From Trebonia kvetii (lineage in GTDB: Bacteria > Actinomycetota > Actinomycetes > Streptosporangiales > Streptosporangiaceae): DNA of 64,000 nucleotides. A program made the translations under genes and the position numbers. The notes below the pieces were generated by a model that was not told the origin of the DNA, ran no database searches, and worked only from the letters and a program-made list of their open reading frames with translations. Where the stretch lies: NCBI RefSeq assembly GCF_007827045.1, contig NZ_RPFW01000001.1, positions 410,519 through 474,518 on the forward strand, in the 5' to 3' direction. Within the stretch, counting starts at the first letter, position 1. Every line of letters begins with the position of its first letter. Shown here one piece after another: positions 49,854-59,467 of the stretch.

Positions 49854-52617
49854 CGAGCCTCCAGGTGACGGCGCCGGCGGTGCTGCCGGGATCCGGAATG
49901 GCGAGGTACTGGCCGTCCCACCAGAGCGGCACCAGGTTGTCGTACCAGGGCGAGGCCGGGTTCTCCGACTGCCCGCCGGGGTACGCCCCGATCGCGTAGA
50001 CGTACGGGGCGTCGGCGGTGAACTTCGTGGCGCCCAGGGAGGCGGCGTCGCTCCGGTACACCGGGCCGGTGACGTCCGTCCACTGGTACCCGAGGCCGAG
50101 CGAGGCGATCATCCGCCAGCTCGGGCCGGTTTTCGCGTCGAGGCCGCCGTCGGCGGCGTCCTCGGTGTACGGGTCGCCGCCGGCCGGGCGGGGGCCGTAG
50201 CCGAGCCCGTCCGCGCCGGTGATCGACGGGAACGAGCGGCTGTGCAGCCTGCCCCAGGTCCAGCTGGCCGGCTCGCCGCCGAGCTTCGTCGACAGGCGCG
50301 ACACGGTCGTCTTGAACGCGGCGGCGATGGCCGCCTGGGCGGAACCCGGCCCGTGCCCCGACGGCCCGGCGAACGCCGCGTTGGACTGGTCGCCGAGAGT
50401 CCACGCCTCCAGGTCCTCGGCCAGCGGCGCGATGCCCGGCCCGACGGCCAGGTCGATGCGGTCCCTGCTCACTGGCACCTTGGCGGACTTCCACCACGGG
50501 TTGAAGACGGTGGTCAGGTAGTCGTTCCAGAACGTCCACCACAGCGACGCGGCGGCCGAGCCCTGGTCCGTGCTGCCGTGCCACGACGACAGCAGCGCCG
50601 CCGCGTCCTTATCCGCCCCAGACAGGCCGGCCGACGACAGCGCGCTAGTCACCGCGGGAAGCAGCCGCGACGCGAGCGGGTCCGTCACGTCGTTCTGCAG
50701 CTTCGCGATCGAGTCCGCGGTGAGCGGCTCCGCCGCCCGCAGCGCTGCGTAGGCGTGCGCGGCACGGTAGCCGGGATCGTAGAAGTCGTAGGCGGTGCCG
50801 ACGTAGTAGGGGTAGTCGGCGCCGACCGGCCGCTGGTTGTCGGTCGCGATCAGGTGCGACGGCGGGTCGTAGGCCTGCGGCACCGCCTGGTCCGGGATGA
50901 CCCCGGTGATGTCGCAGCCGCCCGCCCCGGACATCGGCAGCCACGGCTGGCAGCCGGCCGGGACCTGCGGAAAGTAGCCGGGCGCGAAGACGCCGATGTT
51001 GCCCGCCGCGTCCGCGTAGACGAAGTTCTGCGTCGGCGCGTGCCAGCCGGCCAGCGCCGTCTTGAACTGCGTGAAGTTCGACGCGGTATTGAGACCGAGC
51101 AGCGCGCCGAGGTCACCGGACGGCACGTTGCCCATCCAGTCCACGGCCATCGTCTGACCCGCCTGGCTCATGATCGGTCCGTGGTCGGTGATCCGCACGG
51201 TGAGCTGCCTGGTCGCGCCGCCGCGGACCGGGATCGAGTAGTGCACCACGGTGAGCGGCCGCCACTCCCCGCGCCAGTAGTACTGCGAGCCGCGCACCTG
51301 CTCCTTGTAGTAGAACGTCGCGGAGTTCTGGGTGTCCGTCAGCGACCAGGCGATGTTCTTGTTATGCCCGAGCAGCACGCCGGGCATCCCCGGCACGCTC
51401 ACCCCGGCCGCCTGGTACCCCGGCGCGGACAGCGACACCTCGAACCAGACCGAGGGCAGCGTCTGCGGCAGGTGCGGGTCGCCGCCGAGCAGCGCCCCGC
51501 CTCCCTTGACCGCGGGCCCGTTCGCGGCCCACGCGTTGGAGTCCGGATAGTGGTGAGTCTGTGTCGGCAGCAGCTGGCTGAGCTGTGCGAGCACGCTCGC
51601 CGCCCCCGCCGCCGTGGAATCATCGGAACGGGTTCCGGCATCTCCGGCCCCTCCACCGCCGCCTGGCGAGCCGGCCGGCGCGACGGCCGCGGTCAGTGAC
51701 GCGGCCGAGCCGCCTGCCCGCGTGGTGCCTGCCCCCGTGATGCCTGCTCCTGTGGTGCCTGCCCCTGTGGTGCCTGCTCCTGTGGTGACTGCGAGGGGGA
51801 CGGAGCTGGCCGCGTCCGGCGCCACCGGGGTGAGCGGGAGCTTGACGTACGGCCCGGGGTCATAGGGCGTCTGGGTGTTTCCCGCCGTGGTGGGGAACCA
51901 GTCGGCGGTGTGCGCCGAGCCAAGTGACTTGTCGATGAGCGCCATGTCGAGCGGGCCGGTCGTGTAGTCGAGCTCCTGGGTGAGCACACCCTGGACGACC
52001 AGGCTGTCGACCGGCGTCCAGTCGCGGGGGTACTGGCCGGAGAGCGAGAACAGCGCGGGCCAGTCGCCGGAGGCCCTGACCTCGGCGATGTCGTCGTTGA
52101 CGCCCTGGGAGTAGGCGATAAGCGCGGCGCGAGACGCCCCGGTGGTCCGCGCCCACTCGTTGCGCGCTGTGCGCAGCAGGCCGAGGCGGAGCTCGAACTC
52201 GTCGCTTGACAGGTCGCTGGGGCCGGCGAGCTGTGCGAGGCGGCCCTTGCCGAGGCGGCGCTCGGCGTCGAGCTCGGAAAGCCGGAACTTGGCATGCACG
52301 TAGCCGAGGGCGAGGAAGACGTCGTGGGTGCTGCCCGCGGAGATCGACGCGAGGCCCTGCTTGGTGTAGGAGACCGTCACCGGCCCGGCCAGACCGGGCA
52401 CGTGCAGCCACTGCGAGCTAACCGGCTGGCCGCCAGTCGCCGACGTCCAGGCACCGCGGCCCGGGTCGAGCACCGGCCCGAGCGCGGGGATCGCCCCGTA
52501 GCCGAACCCGAGGACGCCGAGCAGCAGCGCCGACACGACCACTGCGCCTGCCAGGTTCACGACCCGGCGCGCCCGCCACCTTCGCCCGCCACTGCCAGGC
52601 CAAACACGCTTCAACAT
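49846..52617 (-). CDS. Penicillin acylase family (Ntn hydrolase) protein, membrane-anchored
   Basis: A ~923-residue precursor of the penicillin/acyl-homoserine-lactone acylase family, which cleave amide bonds and mature autocatalytically. A membrane segment (VVNLAGAVVVSALLLGVLGF) follows a basic N-terminus. The alpha part contains VTVSYTKQGLASISAGSTHD and YVHAKFRLSELDAERRLGKG. The presumed nucleophile Ser (~residue 360) begins the beta part in SNAWAANGPAVKGGGALLGG, followed by DPHL and the oxyanion region GVLLGHNKNIAWSLTDTQN. The spacer before the Ser is unusually long and Gly/Thr/Ala-rich, with TTGAG repeats from a 15-bp DNA repeat near 51720-51790. The start at ATG 52617 has only a weak ribosome site. 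Confidence 0.9.
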   Translation of the reverse strand: MLKRVWPGSGGRRWRARRVVNLAGAVVVSALLLGVLGFGYGAIPALGPVLDPGRGAWTSATGGQPVSSQWLHVPGLAGPVTVSYTKQGLASISAGSTHDVFLALGYVHAKFRLSELDAERRLGKGRLAQLAGPSDLSSDEFELRLGLLRTARNEWARTTGASRAALIAYSQGVNDDIAEVRASGDWPALFSLSGQYPRDWTPVDSLVVQGVLTQELDYTTGPLDMALIDKSLGSAHTADWFPTTAGNTQTPYDPGPYVKLPLTPVAPDAASSVPLAVTTGAGTTGAGTTGAGITGAGTTRAGGSAASLTAAVAPAGSPGGGGGAGDAGTRSDDSTAAGAASVLAQLSQLLPTQTHHYPDSNAWAANGPAVKGGGALLGGDPHLPQTLPSVWFEVSLSAPGYQAAGVSVPGMPGVLLGHNKNIAWSLTDTQNSATFYYKEQVRGSQYYWRGEWRPLTVVHYSIPVRGGATRQLTVRITDHGPIMSQAGQTMAVDWMGNVPSGDLGALLGLNTASNFTQFKTALAGWHAPTQNFVYADAAGNIGVFAPGYFPQVPAGCQPWLPMSGAGGCDITGVIPDQAVPQAYDPPSHLIATDNQRPVGADYPYYVGTAYDFYDPGYRAAHAYAALRAAEPLTADSIAKLQNDVTDPLASRLLPAVTSALSSAGLSGADKDAAALLSSWHGSTDQGSAAASLWWTFWNDYLTTVFNPWWKSAKVPVSRDRIDLAVGPGIAPLAEDLEAWTLGDQSNAAFAGPSGHGPGSAQAAIAAAFKTTVSRLSTKLGGEPASWTWGRLHSRSFPSITGADGLGYGPRPAGGDPYTEDAADGGLDAKTGPSWRMIASLGLGYQWTDVTGPVYRSDAASLGATKFTADAPYVYAIGAYPGGQSENPASPWYDNLVPLWWDGQYLAIPDPGSTAGAVTWRLDG
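51720..51790. repeat. 15-bp tandem repeats coding the acylase spacer
   Basis: About five in-frame copies of a 15-mer resembling GTGGTGCCTGCCCCT encode the TTGAG/ITGAG repeats in the spacer between the alpha and beta parts of the acylase. Copy number is likely variable between strains. Confidence 0.8.
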
Positions 52618-53199
52618 CCCGGACGTTCTATCACGAAAGTCCGATTGCCTTCGCTGCGCCCTGCGGCCGCGGGCCGCTGCGACGCCCCGGTTGCGGCCGC
52701 CCTGACCGTATGGTTGCGGCAACGATACGGCCAGGGGCTGGCCATAGGCGGATGGTTGCCGCAACCATCCGCCTGGATCGCGGGCGCGGCGGCCGCCGAG
52801 GGGCTGAATAACCCCGCCCTCGCCGATAGCGCAAAACGTCAGGCGTTGATGACGGTCCGCCGGCCGTCAGTGGTGACGGCGGAGTTCTGTGTTAATCGAT
52901 GGGAATCGTTTGCGATCGCCGATCGCCGATGGCTCTTGAGATTGCGGTTAGCACCGGTGAGGGCCACCATCAGGAATGTCGGCGAGCCTGGTACCTGCGA
53001 ATTCCTTGCTTGCCTTGACACTGGCCTCGAGCTGTGATTGTTCGGGACTTCGGCGGGGAACGGGGGACAAACAGCACTATGCGGATCGCGCGGATCGATT
53101 TACAGTGCGATTAAGGGACCTAGATCACTTTTGATCGACGAGATATAGGGCACATCGATTACAGAGCGCCGCCTCACGGCGGCGAATCGGTACGCTGAG
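52618..53199. other. 582-bp divergent intergenic region with paired palindromes
   Basis: This lies between the acylase (leftward) and NERD protein (rightward) starts. I see no convincing gene. It contains two similar palindromes centred 42 bp apart (52706-52730 and 52746-52774). An AT-richer section near 52890-53110 probably holds promoter elements, including two GATCGCCGATCGCCGAT-like direct repeats near 52915. Confidence 0.55.
52706..52774. promoter_or_regulatory. Two palindromes, 42 bp centre to centre, candidate operators
   Basis: Site 1 (52706-52730) is CCGTATGGTTGC-G-GCAACGATACGG with one mismatched pair. Site 2 (52746-52774) is AGGCGGATGGTTGC-C followed by its exact complement. Both share the core ATGGTTGC-n-GCAACSAT. 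The 42-bp step equals four helical turns, so both sites face the same side of the DNA. Confidence 0.6.
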
Positions 53200-54582
53200 A
53201 TGGTGAGATGGATGGCTTGGCCCCGAATCAAGAACTCCAGGTCATCAGCGCAGCCCGGTATGCACCCGCACAACGGCGTGCAGGCATCCGTAACGCCGGC
53301 ACCTGACGCTGAGCCGCCCCCCGGCAGCGGGCAGAACACGGGGATTAGCGGCACCACGTACGCGGTCGCCCAAGGGCCGGGCGAGGACGGCAGGACCGTC
53401 AGGCGGCCGCGCCCGATCCGCTACGCCCACGCCAGGGCGGGCGACAGCCGGACTGCCGACGAGCTGGCCAGTGACGCCGCTCCAGCCACGATGCCCGTCG
53501 AGATCACCGATCTTCCCGCGCGGGAAGACCCGGTGCCGCCGGTCCGCGAGCCGGTCGCGGACGAGGGGCTCGGGATCTTCGGCGGCGTGAAGACCACCGT
53601 CGTCCCCGACGACGAGTCGGACGCACCGCCGCCACCGCGACAGCCGCGCTTCCATCCGCGCCCGCCGGAGCGGCACGAGCCCGCGCCAGAGCCGGGACGC
53701 GCCGATGCGACCGGCGCGACGTGGAACCAGCCGATCGCTCCTCCCCCAGCTCCCGCGAACGGCGGGGCGGAGGAGAGGAAGCGGAACCCGTTCGGGATGC
53801 TCAGGTCAGTGCCGTGGGCAGGCGAGCAGGCGGACGACGGCGAGCCGCGGGTGAGCATGCGCGACTTGCCGCCCGACGTGCAGCTGCGGTTCTGGCGGCT
53901 GCGCGCCACCATCATGGTCATCGTCGGCGCGGTCTTCGCGGCGCTCACCAGGAGCTGGGAGATCGCGCTCACGCTCGCGATCCTCGCCGGGATCGTCGAC
54001 ACCATCTACCGCTCCCGCAACGCCGCGTCCTACCGGAACGGCGCCAGCCACCCCGGCGCGCGCAGGCACACGAGCAGGCAGCTCGCCAGGCTGCGGCGCG
54101 AGGGATACTTCGCGCTCGACGCCAGGCCCATCCCGGACAGCAGGGAGTTCATCGACCACCTGGTCATCGGCCCGTCCGGTGTCTACGCGATCGACTCGGA
54201 GAAGTGGGACGCCAAGCTGCCGGTCCGCACGCTGAACGGCAAGCGGCTGTACCTCGGGCCCGAATCGCAGAAGGAGCGGCTCGAGCACGCCCTGTGGGAG
54301 GCGTCGCAGGCCAGTGAGATCCTGTCCGCGGCGCTCGGCTATGACGTGCCGGTCCGCGCCGCGCTCGCCATCTACGGCCCGAAGATCCCCTGGGAGATCG
54401 CCACGATCAGGAACGTGGACGTGTTTACCGGGACCGCGCTGCGCCGGTACCTCAAGCGGCGCGGCAAGACGAAGGACGGCGTGGTGCCGCTCACCCGCGA
54501 GCAGGTCCGCACGATCTATGACACGGCGTCACGCATGCTGCCGGACGTCGCACCGTCGATGACCCGCACCCCGGTAGGCTGA
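53200..54582 (+). CDS. NERD (nuclease-related) domain membrane protein
   Basis: A 460-residue protein. The first ~230 residues are Pro/Arg/Asp-rich and probably disordered. A hydrophobic hairpin follows ([36 protein letters not shown]). Residues ~290-440 form a NERD-like domain: [20 protein letters not shown], then [20 protein letters not shown], where Asp and the E/K pair match the restriction-endonuclease-like core. NERD domains are predicted nucleases whose role is mostly unknown. The start ATG 53200 has no strong ribosome site; an in-frame ATG at 53212 is possible. It is followed by ilvD 35 bases on. Confidence 0.8.
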   Translation: MVRWMAWPRIKNSRSSAQPGMHPHNGVQASVTPAPDAEPPPGSGQNTGISGTTYAVAQGPGEDGRTVRRPRPIRYAHARAGDSRTADELASDAAPATMPVEITDLPAREDPVPPVREPVADEGLGIFGGVKTTVVPDDESDAPPPPRQPRFHPRPPERHEPAPEPGRADATGATWNQPIAPPPAPANGGAEERKRNPFGMLRSVPWAGEQADDGEPRVSMRDLPPDVQLRFWRLRATIMVIVGAVFAALTRSWEIALTLAILAGIVDTIYRSRNAASYRNGASHPGARRHTSRQLARLRREGYFALDARPIPDSREFIDHLVIGPSGVYAIDSEKWDAKLPVRTLNGKRLYLGPESQKERLEHALWEASQASEILSAALGYDVPVRAALAIYGPKIPWEIATIRNVDVFTGTALRRYLKRRGKTKDGVVPLTREQVRTIYDTASRMLPDVAPSMTRTPVG

Positions 54583-54617
54583 ATACCCCATTAGCTTTCT
54601 GTGAGGGGAGTTCGGCG

Positions 54618-56498
54618 ATGCCGCCGTTGAGGTCACGCACGGTCACGCACGGTCGGAACATGGCGGGAGCGCGCGCGCTGCTGCGCGCGACCGGTGTAGC
54701 CGCATCGGACTTCGGCAAGCCGATCGTGGCTGTGGCCAACAGCTTCACCGAGTTCGTGCCGGGTCACGTCCACCTGGCGGACGTCGGGCGGATCGTGTCC
54801 GACGCGGTCCGCGCCGCTGGCGCGATTCCCCGTGAGTTCAACACGATCGCGGTCGACGACGGCATCGCCATGGGGCATGGCGGCATGCTGTACTCGCTGC
54901 CGTCACGCGAGCTGATCGCCGACTCGGTCGAGTACATGGTCAACGCGCACTGCGCGGACGCGATGATCTGCATCTCCAACTGCGACAAGATCACGCCGGG
55001 GATGCTGATCGCCGCCATGCGGCTGAACATCCCGACCGTGTTCGTCTCCGGCGGGCCGATGGAGGCGGGCAAGGTCGTCGCGACTGTTTCCCCGTCGTCC
55101 GCCCGGTCCGGGGTGCGCAAGCTCGACCTGATCGACTCGATGGTCGCCGCGGCGGACCCGTCGGTGTCGGACAGCGAGCTTGACGCGCTTGAGGAGGCGG
55201 CCTGCCCGACCTGCGGCTCCTGCTCCGGGATGTTCACCGCCAACTCGATGAACTGCCTCGCCGAGGCGATCGGGCTCGCGCTGCCCGGCAACGGCACCAC
55301 GCTCGCCACGCACACCGCGCGGCGCACTCTGTTCGAGCGGGCGGGCGCCCTCGTGGTGTCGCTCGCAAAGCGCTACTACGACGAAGACGACGAGTCGGTG
55401 CTGCCCCGGTCGATCGCGACCAGGGACGCGTTCGAGAACGCGATGGCGCTCGACATCGCCATGGGCGGGTCGACCAACACGATCTTGCACCTGCTCGCGG
55501 CCGCGCGCGAGGCCGGCGTCGACTTCGGACTCAAGGAGATCGACGAGCTGTCCCGGCGGGTGCCGTGCCTGTGCAAGGTGGCGCCGAACGGGTCCTACCA
55601 CGTGGAGGACGTGCACCGGGCCGGCGGCATCTACACGATCCTCGGCGAGCTTGACCGGGGCGGCCTGCTCAACAAGACGGTGCACTCGGTGCACGGGTCG
55701 CCGCTGTCCGACTGGGACCTGCGGTCCCCGTCAGTCCTGCCGGAGGCAGTGGAGTTGTATTACGCCGCGCCTGGCGGAGTGCGGACCGTGCACGGCTACT
55801 CCCAGTCGGCGCGCTGGGAGTCGCTCGACCTGGACCCGGCCGCCGGGTGCATCCGCGATGTCGAGCACGCGTACACCGTCGACGGCGGGCTTTGCATGCT
55901 GTACGGCAACCTGGCCCCGGACGGCGCGGTGGTGAAGACGGCGGGCGTGCCCGAGGAGCTGTGGACGTTCTCCGGCCCGGCCCGGGTGTTCGAGTCGCAG
56001 GAAGACGCGGTGGACGGGATTCTCGCTGGACGCGTCGCGGCCGGGGATGTCGTCGTCATCAGGTACGAGGGTCCGCGCGGCGGTCCTGGCATGCAGGAGA
56101 TGCTGTACCCGACCTCGTTCCTCAAGGGGAAGGGCCTCGGCCGGGCCTGCGCGCTGATCACCGACGGGCGGTTCTCCGGCGGGACTTCCGGGCTGTCGAT
56201 CGGGCACATGTCCCCCGAGGCGGGCGCGGGCGGCGTGATCGCGCTCGTCCAGGAGAACGACACGGTCGTGATCGACATCCCGCGGCGTGAACTGCGGCTC
56301 GACGTGCCGGACGCGGAGATCGCCGAACGGCGGCAGGCGCTGCTCGCCAGGCTCGGGTCCTACCGTCCCGAGTCGCGGCAGCGGCCGGTGAGCCCGGCGC
56401 TCCAGGTGTACGCGGCGCTGGCCACCTCGGCGTCAACCGGGGCGTCGCGGGACGTCTCCGCGCTCGCGCGGCTCGCACCGGAGACGCCGGGCGCGTGA
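54618..56498 (+). CDS. ilvD: Dihydroxy-acid dehydratase
   Basis: A 626-residue Fe-S dehydratase of branched-chain amino acid biosynthesis that converts dihydroxy acids to 2-keto acids. The N-terminal [17 protein letters not shown], the first cluster Cys in [14 protein letters not shown] and the block [20 protein letters not shown] match IlvD/Edd enzymes. The C-terminal [20 protein letters not shown] is the second family signature. The ATG at 54618 is preceded by GAGGGGAG. The stop overlaps the following GNAT gene by four bases. Confidence 0.96.
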   Translation: MPPLRSRTVTHGRNMAGARALLRATGVAASDFGKPIVAVANSFTEFVPGHVHLADVGRIVSDAVRAAGAIPREFNTIAVDDGIAMGHGGMLYSLPSRELIADSVEYMVNAHCADAMICISNCDKITPGMLIAAMRLNIPTVFVSGGPMEAGKVVATVSPSSARSGVRKLDLIDSMVAAADPSVSDSELDALEEAACPTCGSCSGMFTANSMNCLAEAIGLALPGNGTTLATHTARRTLFERAGALVVSLAKRYYDEDDESVLPRSIATRDAFENAMALDIAMGGSTNTILHLLAAAREAGVDFGLKEIDELSRRVPCLCKVAPNGSYHVEDVHRAGGIYTILGELDRGGLLNKTVHSVHGSPLSDWDLRSPSVLPEAVELYYAAPGGVRTVHGYSQSARWESLDLDPAAGCIRDVEHAYTVDGGLCMLYGNLAPDGAVVKTAGVPEELWTFSGPARVFESQEDAVDGILAGRVAAGDVVVIRYEGPRGGPGMQEMLYPTSFLKGKGLGRACALITDGRFSGGTSGLSIGHMSPEAGAGGVIALVQENDTVVIDIPRRELRLDVPDAEIAERRQALLARLGSYRPESRQRPVSPALQVYAALATSASTGASRDVSALARLAPETPGA

Positions 56499-57052
56499 CG
56501 ACTGGCGGATTCGTCCGGGCGGCGCGAGAGGCGGACGCCGACGGGCTTGCCCGGGTGCAGGTCGCGAGCTGGCAGGCGACGTTCGCGGGCCTGGTACCCG
56601 ATTCAGTGATCGCTGAGCTCGCCTCCGATGAGGCGCTCGGCCAGTTCACCGAGCGCTGGCTGGCGGCGATCGGGGCTCCCCCCACCTCGCGGCACCGGGT
56701 GCACGTGGCGATCGACAAGCCGGGCGAACCCGAGATACTCGGGTTCGCCGCGGCCGGGCCGGCCACCGACGAGGACCTGTGGCCGGGAACCGACGGCGAG
56801 CTTTACGAATTGCACGTGCTGCCTGCGTGCTCTACTGCCGGTCATGACGAGCGGCTGCTGAACGCGGTCGCCGACACTTTCGCCGAGGACGGCTTCAGCA
56901 CCGGGTACACCTGGGCGCTGGCCGGCGACTCCGCGCGGATCGCCTTCCTCGAGGCGGCCGGGTGGGCGCCCGACGGCAGCACGGCCAGCCTCGACATGGG
57001 AGTAAGAGTGCCCGTGGTACGCCTGCACACCCGGCTTTCTGCGGCCAGCTGA
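56495..57052 (+). CDS. GNAT family N-acetyltransferase
   Basis: A 185-residue single-domain GNAT protein. It begins [20 protein letters not shown] and [18 protein letters not shown], as in many actinobacterial acetyltransferases, then [20 protein letters not shown] for the acetyl-CoA loop region. The usual Q/RxxGxG/A motif is altered there ([11 protein letters not shown]), so activity is not certain. The late segment [20 protein letters not shown] is the typical last strand-helix. The GTG start overlaps the ilvD stop (GTGA). The substrate is unknown. Confidence 0.85.
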   Translation: MTTGGFVRAAREADADGLARVQVASWQATFAGLVPDSVIAELASDEALGQFTERWLAAIGAPPTSRHRVHVAIDKPGEPEILGFAAAGPATDEDLWPGTDGELYELHVLPACSTAGHDERLLNAVADTFAEDGFSTGYTWALAGDSARIAFLEAAGWAPDGSTASLDMGVRVPVVRLHTRLSAAS

Positions 57053-57243
57053 CCAATCCGTTTTACTCACATGCATTGGCAGGTCTGGCCGGGAGTGGCT
57101 CTGGGTAACGGGGGCGGTGGAACACGCACCCGTTCGGGATCAGTGGGAGCGGTGGCGGCGGAGTGGTGAGGCCTGCCGGACTCGCGGTGGCGGGGCTGAG
57201 CTTGGGTTTCAGCTGTCGGCCCGGGGACGCATAGGATCTGGCG

Positions 57244-58122
57244 GTGGCTAGTGCGCGGGAATGGGTGGCAGGGACGCGGCCGCGGACGCTGCCGGCGGCT
57301 GTGGTGCCGGTGCTCATCGGGTCGGGTGTGGCGGCAGGGTACGGATCGTTCTCGTGGTGGCGGGCGCTGCTCGCGTTGCTTGTGGCGCTGGCGCTGCAGA
57401 TCGGCGTGAACTACGCCAACGATTACAGCGACGGCGTGCGCGGTACCGACGCGGCGGGGCGGCGGGCAGGGCCGATGCGGCTTGTCGGTTCCGGTGCGGC
57501 GTCGCCGCGCGCGGTGAAGTACGCGGCGTTCGGCTGCTTCGGTCTCGCCTGCTGCCTGGGGCTGGCGCTCGCCGCGGTGACATCCTGGTGGATCGTGGCG
57601 GCGGGGGCGCTGTGCGTGCTCGCGGCCTGGTTCTACACCGGGGGGTCGCACCCGTACGGGTACCGAGGGCTCGGCGAGGTGTCCGTGTTCCTCTTCTTCG
57701 GCGTGGCGGCGGTCGCGGGAACCGCGTACGTGCAGATGGGGCGGCCGTCATGGCTCGGGCTCGCGGCTTCTGTGCCCGCCGGGCTGCTGTCTTGCGCGCT
57801 GCTGATGGTCAACAACCTGCGGGACATCGGGTCCGACGCGACCTCGGGCAAGCGGACGCTCGCGGTGCGGATCGGGGACTCGCGGGCGCGGCTGACCTAC
57901 CTGCTGTTCCTCCTCGTGCCGTTCGCGCTCGGCGCGGCGATCGCGGTGTACCGGCCGTTCGCGCTGCTGATGCTGCTTGCGCTGCCGCTCGCGATCGCGC
58001 CGGTGCGGGCGGTGCGCGGCGGGGTTTCCGGTCCCGGGCTGATCGCGACGCTCGGGCAGACGGGGCGGCTGCAGCTCGCGTTCGGTGTGGCCTTCACGGT
58101 GGGCCTGGCCATTCACGTGTAG
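57244..58122 (+). CDS. menA: 1,4-dihydroxy-2-naphthoate polyprenyltransferase
   Basis: A 292-residue UbiA-superfamily membrane enzyme that attaches a polyprenyl chain to 1,4-dihydroxy-2-naphthoate in menaquinone synthesis. The first Asp-rich motif is NYANDYSDGVRGTD (near residue 60), and the second is NNLRDIGSDATSGKRTLAVR (near 190). About eight hydrophobic segments are present. The start is a GTG (57244) giving the MenA N-terminus ASAREWVAGTRPRTLPAAVV, with AGGAT upstream. No other men gene lies in the window. Confidence 0.94.
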   Translation: MASAREWVAGTRPRTLPAAVVPVLIGSGVAAGYGSFSWWRALLALLVALALQIGVNYANDYSDGVRGTDAAGRRAGPMRLVGSGAASPRAVKYAAFGCFGLACCLGLALAAVTSWWIVAAGALCVLAAWFYTGGSHPYGYRGLGEVSVFLFFGVAAVAGTAYVQMGRPSWLGLAASVPAGLLSCALLMVNNLRDIGSDATSGKRTLAVRIGDSRARLTYLLFLLVPFALGAAIAVYRPFALLMLLALPLAIAPVRAVRGGVSGPGLIATLGQTGRLQLAFGVAFTVGLAIHV

Positions 58123-58375
58123 CTGGCTTCCGGGCGGGTGGGCGGCCGGACTGTCGTCGGCGGCGGCCGTGGGCGGTGCGGCAATGGCCACAAAACGGTG
58201 CAAGTCGCGGTGGCTGGCGAAATCTGCAGGCCTAAATGCTGGCGGTTACCGGGCCTGCCGCAATTCCAGGCGATAACCTGCGGGTGAATCTGAATCCTGG
58301 CTGGAAGCGGCGCCCCCGACGGGACGAGCCGTGGATTCCTGTCGTCTGTCGGATTCACAGGGGAGGGGTGCCTGG

Positions 58376-59467
58376 GTGGAGCACCATAAGGCTGATGTAT
58401 GGCAGGTAGCGGGCCGTGGAACGGCCGGCGACGACACCACGCGATTCCTGCGTGAGCTGCGCCAGCTCAGAGACGGCGCCGGACTCGGTCATGCCGAGCT
58501 CGCGGCGCGTGCGCATTTCCCGTACGACACCATCAAGGCGGCCGAGGCCGGGCCAACGCTGCCTGACCTGCCGGTGCTTTCCGCGTACGTCCGCGGCTGC
58601 GGCGGCACCGCCGAGGAGTGGGAGGAGCGGTGGCGGCGGCTGACGAGGACGCCATCCCTGCCGGTCTCCGCCTCGCGGCACGCGGGCAATTCCGCCGCCG
58701 CCACGGCGGGCGCCAGGATCGGGGCGGCGACCCAGGTCGTGGACGCTCCCGATCCCTCGGTCATCCTCGCGGCGCTCGGCCGCGTCGCCGACGGAATGGC
58801 CGTCGGCGAGCCCGGCATGGACGCGGCGCCGCTTACCATCCCGCCGCGGCCCGCCTATCCCGGCGATGACGCACCCGCTGTCTCCTCGTCGGCTGTTATC
58901 CCGCCTGCCGACGTGTCGCTGCCCGAGATGTCGCTGGGCAACGTCCCGCTGCCCGACGTCCCGCTGCCCGACGTCCCGCTGCCCGACGTCCCGCTACCCG
59001 ACGTGTCACTGCCCGAGGTGTCGATAGGCGACGCCTTCGCGGCGGGCCCGGCCGACAACCCGGTGGTCGGCTCGGCTGATTTCTCGCCGTTTACCTCGTT
59101 TACGCCGGTTACTCCGGCTGACGACCCACTGGTCACTCAGGCGGACGCCTTGACGGCCGACTCGACGGCCGGGCCAGCTGAGCGTGAGACGGACGACAGG
59201 CCTAAGGGGTGGGACCCCATCCGCGTGTCCGCCGCGTGGCCCGCGATCGGCAACGACGACCCTCGCGTGTCCCCGACTGCCACTGATGCGGCCGCACCGA
59301 CGGGTGGCGGGACGCAACCCGTCATCCGTCAGTCGGCCTGGGCCCGCGGTGCGGACGCCTTTGGCGAGCCAACAGGAGTGGCGCGCCCTGGATCGCGGGC
59401 GCGCACCCTGATGGTCGCGGTCGTGCTGGTCTGCGTGCTCGCGGTGGTGCTAGCGATCTTCGCCTGA
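58376..59467 (+). CDS. XRE-like HTH protein with repeat linker and C-terminal membrane anchor
   Basis: A 363-residue protein. Residues ~20-95 are an XRE-type HTH domain (FLRELRQLRDGAGLGHAELA, RAHFPYDTIKAAEAGP, LPDLPVLSAYVRGCGG, EEWEERWRRL). A disordered linker follows, including seven five-residue units of the LPDVP type near residues 180-215. The chain ends with one hydrophobic segment (TLMVAVVLVCVLAVVLAIFA), so it is tail-anchored. The HTH is the same subtype as the C-terminal domain of the protein ending at 63481. The GTG at 58376 is chosen because GGGGAGGGG lies seven bases upstream. The 3' end overlaps the convergent slipin gene by 18 bases. Confidence 0.82.
   Translation: MEHHKADVWQVAGRGTAGDDTTRFLRELRQLRDGAGLGHAELAARAHFPYDTIKAAEAGPTLPDLPVLSAYVRGCGGTAEEWEERWRRLTRTPSLPVSASRHAGNSAAATAGARIGAATQVVDAPDPSVILAALGRVADGMAVGEPGMDAAPLTIPPRPAYPGDDAPAVSSSAVIPPADVSLPEMSLGNVPLPDVPLPDVPLPDVPLPDVSLPEVSIGDAFAAGPADNPVVGSADFSPFTSFTPVTPADDPLVTQADALTADSTAGPAERETDDRPKGWDPIRVSAAWPAIGNDDPRVSPTATDAAAPTGGGTQPVIRQSAWARGADAFGEPTGVARPGSRARTLMVAVVLVCVLAVVLAIFA
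58915..59022 (+). repeat. 15-bp tandem repeats in the XRE protein linker
   Basis: About seven units related to CTGCCCGACGTCCCG, several identical, encode the LPDVP repeats of the linker. Confidence 0.85.
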
